From CAYNNP01 sp964398215 (GTDB taxonomy: Bacteria > Planctomycetota > Planctomycetia > Pirellulales > Pirellulaceae), in assembly GCA_964398215.1 (NCBI GenBank), contig CAYNNP010000058.1, forward strand, positions 1 to 28,200: a DNA stretch of 28,200 nt, written 5' to 3'. The position numbers and the translations under genes were made by a program. The notes beneath the pieces are model-generated. The model was not told the origin of the DNA and made no database searches. It saw only the letters and a list, made by a program, of their open reading frames with translations. Shown here one piece after another: positions 25,086 through 28,200 of the stretch. The number at the start of each line of letters is the position of its first letter. Position 1 is the first letter of the stretch.

Positions 25086-26180
25086 TTAAAACACCGCGCA
25101 CGGATACGAGCCGAGTACTTTGATCATGAATGAATGCTCTTCTAGATCGCTCATGATCGCGGTGATTTGTTCGTCTTCGCGATGGCCCTCGAATTCGATA
25201 AAGAACAAATGCGCCCACTTTTCGGTAGGCGACGGACGCGTATCGACCCGTGTCAAACTGATGCTTTCGCGGTGAAATGGTTCTAACAAGTGGAACAGAG
25301 CCCCTGGACTATTCCGCGTCGCGACAACAATCGAAGTCTTATCGGATCCACTTGGCGGGATCTCTTTTTCGCCGATCACTAAAAACCGCGTCGTGTTGTC
25401 GTGCCGGTCTTCGATGTTGGCACTGACACAAGAAAGTCCATAAAGCTCCGCAGCAATCTCGCCTGCCACGGCTGCAAGCGACGGATCTTTCGACGCCAGT
25501 CGCGCGGCTTCACCGTTACTGCTAACGTCAACCAATTCAGTTGTCGGCCAATGACGCGACAACCACGATTGGCATTGAGCAAGCGCCTGACGGTGCCCAC
25601 AGATCTTTTTGATTTTGTCCGTCCCTGATTGTTTTGAAACCAGCAGTTGCAAATGAATCGGCAATTGAACTTCGCCGCAGATCTTCAACGGTGAATGCAC
25701 AAACACATCAAGCGTATGATTGACTGCGCCTTCAGTAGAATTTTCTACCGGCACGACACCATAATTGGCGGCACCCGTTTCGACAGCCGAAAACACGTCA
25801 GCGATCCGTGCTCGCGACTGCGTGACCGCCGAATTCCCAAAATGCTTGATAGCGGCTTGCTGCGTAAAGGTGCCTTCGGGCCCCAGAAATGCGACCTCGG
25901 CAGGTTGCTCCAAAGCCAAGCAAGCGGACATGATTTCGCGAAAGATATGCGCGACTGTGCCGTCAGGCAACGCGCCACCGGATTCTTGGTTGCGCTCCAT
26001 CACCGCGCCCAGCACCTGGGCTTCGCGCTCAGGCCGGTAAAAGACAACCGAACCGCTGTCTTGGTTGCGAAGTTTTACATCCGCAATCTGACTCGCGCAA
26101 ACAGCGCGCTGGTTCAACAACTGGTGGATTTGGCGATCAATCTGGTCGATCTGATCGCGTAACTCATTCAAACTGGACAT
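25086..26180 (-). CDS. pheA: Chorismate mutase / prephenate dehydratase (P-protein)
   Basis: This enzyme turns chorismate into prephenate and then phenylpyruvate, the branch step to phenylalanine. The 364 residues comprise an N-terminal AroQ chorismate mutase domain (about 1-90: LRDQIDQIDRQIHQLLNQRA), the dehydratase domain (about 95-270: VAFLGPEGTFTQQAA, YGVVPVENSTEGAVN, and the TTRFLVIG motif with T264-R265-F266) and a C-terminal ACT domain (about 281-360: PGALFHLLEPFHRESISLTRVDTRPS), the phenylalanine feedback site. The usual ESRP motif of the ACT domain is DTRP here. The ATG at 26180 gives the expected N-terminus. It is a stand-alone biosynthetic gene; the oxidoreductase-like gene follows on the same strand. 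Confidence 0.96.
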   Translation of the reverse strand: MSSLNELRDQIDQIDRQIHQLLNQRAVCASQIADVKLRNQDSGSVVFYRPEREAQVLGAVMERNQESGGALPDGTVAHIFREIMSACLALEQPAEVAFLGPEGTFTQQAAIKHFGNSAVTQSRARIADVFSAVETGAANYGVVPVENSTEGAVNHTLDVFVHSPLKICGEVQLPIHLQLLVSKQSGTDKIKKICGHRQALAQCQSWLSRHWPTTELVDVSSNGEAARLASKDPSLAAVAGEIAAELYGLSCVSANIEDRHDNTTRFLVIGEKEIPPSGSDKTSIVVATRNSPGALFHLLEPFHRESISLTRVDTRPSPTEKWAHLFFIEFEGHREDEQITAIMSDLEEHSFMIKVLGSYPCAVF

Positions 26181-26266
26181 CGCTCTACAACGCCTTCATT
26201 GCTCAATTGATTTTCAAGTCAATGAAGATAGCCATCTGTCAGCATTCTTGCCATTACAGGAATGAC

Positions 26267-26470
26267 CTACTTGGTCAAAATCAATTTGCCTTGATTGGTT
26301 TGCCGGAGACGATAGAGCTGGCCATTACATTCGATCCAAATTTCCTTGCCGCATGGCGCGAGCTTGGAAAACGAGATCACTTTTGGTAATTTCAGATCGT
26401 CCGTATTAGCGGCAAGCTCCTCGTAGGTGCTTCGATCTCGCTTGCCGCTTGGGTCATTTTTCGTAGTCAC
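26267..26470 (-). CDS. hemP: HemP-like hemin-uptake small protein
   Basis: The C-terminal half matches the HemP family: EIWIECNGQLYRLRQTNQGK followed by LILTK, the hallmark ending. HemP proteins are about 60-70 residues, often at iron- or heme-regulated loci, and some regulate heme uptake gene expression. I put the start at the GTG (26470), because GAAGG lies 5 bases upstream of it; an in-frame TTG at 26482 lacks a site. This gives 67 residues with a charged, Lys/Asp-rich N-terminus. It follows the DUF1559 gene on the same strand with about 34 bp between, so it is probably in the same message. The Fur-like site upstream of that gene (27709) would then control it. No heme receptor is in the window. 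Confidence 0.8.
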   Translation of the reverse strand: MTTKNDPSGKRDRSTYEELAANTDDLKLPKVISFSKLAPCGKEIWIECNGQLYRLRQTNQGKLILTK

Positions 26471-26504
26471 GTTTGCCTTCAAGCTCGTGTCGCTTTGCTG
26501 AACG

Positions 26505-27560
26505 TTACTCAGGAACCGTTACTTGTTCGCGTCCAGCTCGAGTCGAAAGATCTTGCCACAGCTTCAGGTCGATCGAGTCGCTTACGAAACGAACTGAACC
26601 GTCCATCATTGTAATGTTCACACCACCTGGATGGTAACTTCTAGCTGTCACTGCGGCGTAAGTCCTGGCGGTCGTTACCCTGCCTTCTCGCATATTAGTA
26701 AAGTCCACATCGAACTCGCCGCCACTAACTTCGCAAATCACCTTCGTGTTGGGTGAAAATGTAGTTGTGAATCCAGATTGATGAACGCGTCCATCAACCC
26801 ACTCGGTGTGTCCTGTTTCCGTTTTGAACGAACCAGCTAGAGCACAAATCTGACTTGAATCCAATGGCATCGATAAATCGCCTTGGATCTCAGCGTCGCG
26901 AAAGTACGGTGTCCACGCCTTTACTTCTGCGAACGCAAGTGTGTTGGAAAGCCCATCGAGCACATCGCGAAAACGTCCGACGAAAGCCGCTCGGAATGTC
27001 CCAGCACCGTGTGTACGATCGTTCGGGTCGTAAACAAACCATGGCCCCGCGTTGTAGGCGTAGTTCAACGGATGGTGATGAGGCTGGTTGTTCTCAGTGC
27101 GAGGAATGTCATTGACTTCACTGGGGCACATGTACGTCGGCACACGGAACGAAGCAACCCTCTGCGGCTGGCCATCGACGAACAACATCGCGTTACCATA
27201 ACCGTCGGAAAAATCCACGCTCTCACCCAGCCCGACCTGCTCTAAATAAGGCAAGATTCTGGCTTGCGCCGACCAACCGTCACCGGACACAGCGGGCTGC
27301 GTCCACGCTGGCGGTGTTCGCTTGAAAGCCGACTCGTAATTGTGCACCGCCAGAGCAACTTGGTGCAGGTTATTTTGGCAACTCATGCGTCTTGCCGCTT
27401 CGCGTGCTGCCTGAACCGCGGGCAACAGCAATCCAACAAGAATCCCAATGATTGCGATGACGACCAACAATTCGACCAGCGTAAAACCAGCTCGCGGTCG
27501 GCGTTTTAAAGTGCCGTCAAAACACAAAGCAGGGTCTACGGATTTCGATGGTGAAAACAT
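26505..27560 (-). CDS. DUF1559 prepilin-like secreted protein
   Basis: This 351-residue protein has a type-IV-pilin-like N-terminus: a basic leader, GFTLVELLVVIAIIGILVG at 25-43 (cleavage after G25, Glu at +5) and a hydrophobic helix. RREAARR-type features follow (AAREAARRMSCQNNLHQ), then a DUF1559 body. The C-terminal SYHPGGVNITMMDGSVRFVS matches the usual H-x9-DG end of the family. Planctomycetes carry many such proteins; their function is poorly known, and they are thought to be pseudopilin-like envelope proteins. The ATG has AAAGG 8-9 bases upstream. It heads an apparent two-gene unit with hemP and has a Fur-like palindrome upstream, which would make it an iron-responsive member. Confidence 0.93.
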   Translation of the reverse strand: MFSPSKSVDPALCFDGTLKRRPRAGFTLVELLVVIAIIGILVGLLLPAVQAAREAARRMSCQNNLHQVALAVHNYESAFKRTPPAWTQPAVSGDGWSAQARILPYLEQVGLGESVDFSDGYGNAMLFVDGQPQRVASFRVPTYMCPSEVNDIPRTENNQPHHHPLNYAYNAGPWFVYDPNDRTHGAGTFRAAFVGRFRDVLDGLSNTLAFAEVKAWTPYFRDAEIQGDLSMPLDSSQICALAGSFKTETGHTEWVDGRVHQSGFTTTFSPNTKVICEVSGGEFDVDFTNMREGRVTTARTYAAVTARSYHPGGVNITMMDGSVRFVSDSIDLKLWQDLSTRAGREQVTVPE

Positions 27561-27706
27561 AATACAAGCCTTTCAGCAACAGGAAGGTGATCACCGATTA
27601 ACGCCCGGCCAAGACAATGGTCCAGAAAAACATCAATCGGCAAGTCTGTCGTGGCTGGCTGGATACGTTGGATTTCAACGTGCCACTGGCTTGCTACGCC
27701 GCTTCT

Positions 27707-27877
27707 ATGAAAATGAGAAGCATTCTCAATAAATGTACCGATCCAGAATTAGCTCGCAAGGCACAACAGAGCTTCTGGGAAGAAAAAACCGAAAAAGTCG
27801 ACCTTAACAGCACGACCAGCCTGAACCATGCTGAGGTGTCACAAGTCCAAGAAATGGAGGCCACAGAGCGTAGTTAG
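27707..27877 (+). CDS. Doubtful small ORF opposite the Fur-like site
   Basis: An open frame of 56 residues (MKMRSILNKCTDPELARKAQ..., ending in an acidic, Gln/Glu-rich tail) begins inside the Fur-like palindrome. Its composition is not absurd for a real protein, but no ribosome-binding site, family or other support is visible. The frame is open further upstream (ATG at 27617). I keep it only as a possibility. Confidence 0.2.
   Translation: MKMRSILNKCTDPELARKAQQSFWEEKTEKVDLNSTTSLNHAEVSQVQEMEATERS
27709..27727. promoter_or_regulatory. Fur-box-like palindrome upstream of DUF1559/hemP
   Basis: GAAAATGAGAAGCATTCTC matches the classical 19-bp Fur consensus GATAATGATAATCATTATC at 15 positions. Its core TGAGAAGCATTCTCA is one base from the symmetrical TGAGAAT-N-ATTCTCA form used in many bacteria. 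It lies about 150 bases upstream of the DUF1559 start codon. The HemP-like gene in that unit makes iron control plausible. Binding is not shown. Confidence 0.6.
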
Positions 27878-27933
27878 GCGTTGACGGAAGCTCTGGATGT
27901 GGGAAACTTCGCAAACTTTTCAAACCAAGATAA

Positions 27934-28017
27934 GCGGTAGTGGCGGAACGGCAGACGCGCTAGCTTGAGGGGCTAGTGTCCTATATGGACGTGGAGGTTC
28001 AAATCCTCTCTACCGCA
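27934..28017 (+). tRNA. tRNA-Leu (anticodon GAG)
   Basis: The acceptor stem pairs GCGGTAG (27934-27940) with CTACCGC (28010-28016), with discriminator A at 28017. The anticodon arm is CTAGC-TTGAGGG-GCTAG, giving anticodon GAG. A long variable arm (TGTCCTATATGGACG) and a T arm with GGTTCAAATCC follow, the type II form of leucine tRNAs. The 3' CCA is not encoded. Confidence 0.95.
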
Positions 28018-28071
28018 CTTTTTATCCAGGCGCGTCTCAGCGCAGGGCAAATCAGTTTCTGATTCTGGGTC

Positions 28072-28190
28072 ATTTGGGTAACCCGACGCGCGAGTTTTGG
28101 ATTTGCGTTTTATTGGTAACCCGCAGCGTGAGCGAGGGACAATGGATCTTGACTCGGTCCCTCGCTCACGCTTTTTGGAGTTGCGCTCTT
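28072..28190. repeat. Family B palindromic repeat cluster after the tRNA
   Basis: GCGTGAGCGAGGGAC (28126-28140) and GTCCCTCGCTCACGC (28157-28171) form a perfect 15-bp stem with a 16-base loop that resembles the loop at 13759-13774. GGTAACCCG occurs twice before it (28077 and 28115 on), and TTTTTGGAGTTGCG follows. It is the same family as at 13533-13800, in a shorter arrangement. Confidence 0.8.
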
Positions 28191-28200
28191 GGTGTAGGCC

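Noticed and set aside
27934..28190. tRNA-Leu as an integration site for a mobile element
   Set aside because: No integrase and no duplicated tRNA 3' end was seen in the window; the sequence after the tRNA is the family B palindrome.

Overview
The window looks like chromosomal DNA from a planctomycete of the Pirellulaceae (Rhodopirellula-like). The evidence is the mix of lineage-typical families: a DUF1559 prepilin-like protein, a BBP7-type outer-membrane barrel, an ECF sigma factor overlapping a zinc-finger Ser/Thr kinase, a fused CysNC, and many secreted proteins of unknown function. Intergenic regions are rich in imperfect palindromic repeats of several families. This placement is inference from family content; no 16S gene is present.

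Layout. 248-3739 (minus): a tight three-gene operon of ECF sigma factor, membrane Ser/Thr kinase with an N-terminal anti-sigma-type zinc motif, and a secreted coiled-coil protein. 4043-8665 (plus): rsmG, then the sulfate-activation genes cysD and cysNC, then a sugar-isomerase-like TIM barrel. 8685-8905: a palindromic repeat split by a 100-N gap. 8908-9561 (minus): a Gly-rich secreted BON protein. 9798-16027 (plus): two unrecognised proteins, a membrane-anchored TPR-like protein with an Ala/Glu/Pro/Lys tail, and an RluA-family pseudouridine synthase, interrupted by a complex repeat cluster. 16056-17267 (minus): a secreted double-PDZ protein. 17268-17901: a 634-bp gene-free region with degenerate DnaA-box-like sites, followed by dnaA (17902-19494). 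A strong bidirectional terminator separates dnaA from a convergent BBP7 barrel gene, which contains a second N gap. 21796-23892 (plus): a short SecA-like ATPase lacking the C-terminal part of SecA. 23991-27560 (minus): a secreted Gfo/Idh/MocA-type oxidoreductase, pheA (P-protein), a HemP-like small protein, and a DUF1559 protein. A strong Fur-box-like palindrome lies upstream of this last pair. 27934-28017: tRNA-Leu(GAG), followed by another repeat cluster.

How the genes work together. CysD and CysNC make APS and then PAPS from sulfate. The sigma, kinase and secreted protein form a probable envelope-signalling unit. DUF1559 and HemP, with the Fur-like site, look like an iron-responsive unit. 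dnaA and the region before it are a candidate chromosome origin. No CRISPR array, prophage, integrase or insertion-sequence transposase was found. The most interesting items are the Fur/DUF1559/HemP unit, the truncated SecA paralogue, the DnaA with an altered base-reading motif beside a possible oriC, the kinase carrying its own anti-sigma motif, and the repeat families. Both N gaps are flanked by exact duplications (55 and 35 bp) that look like unresolved contig overlaps.
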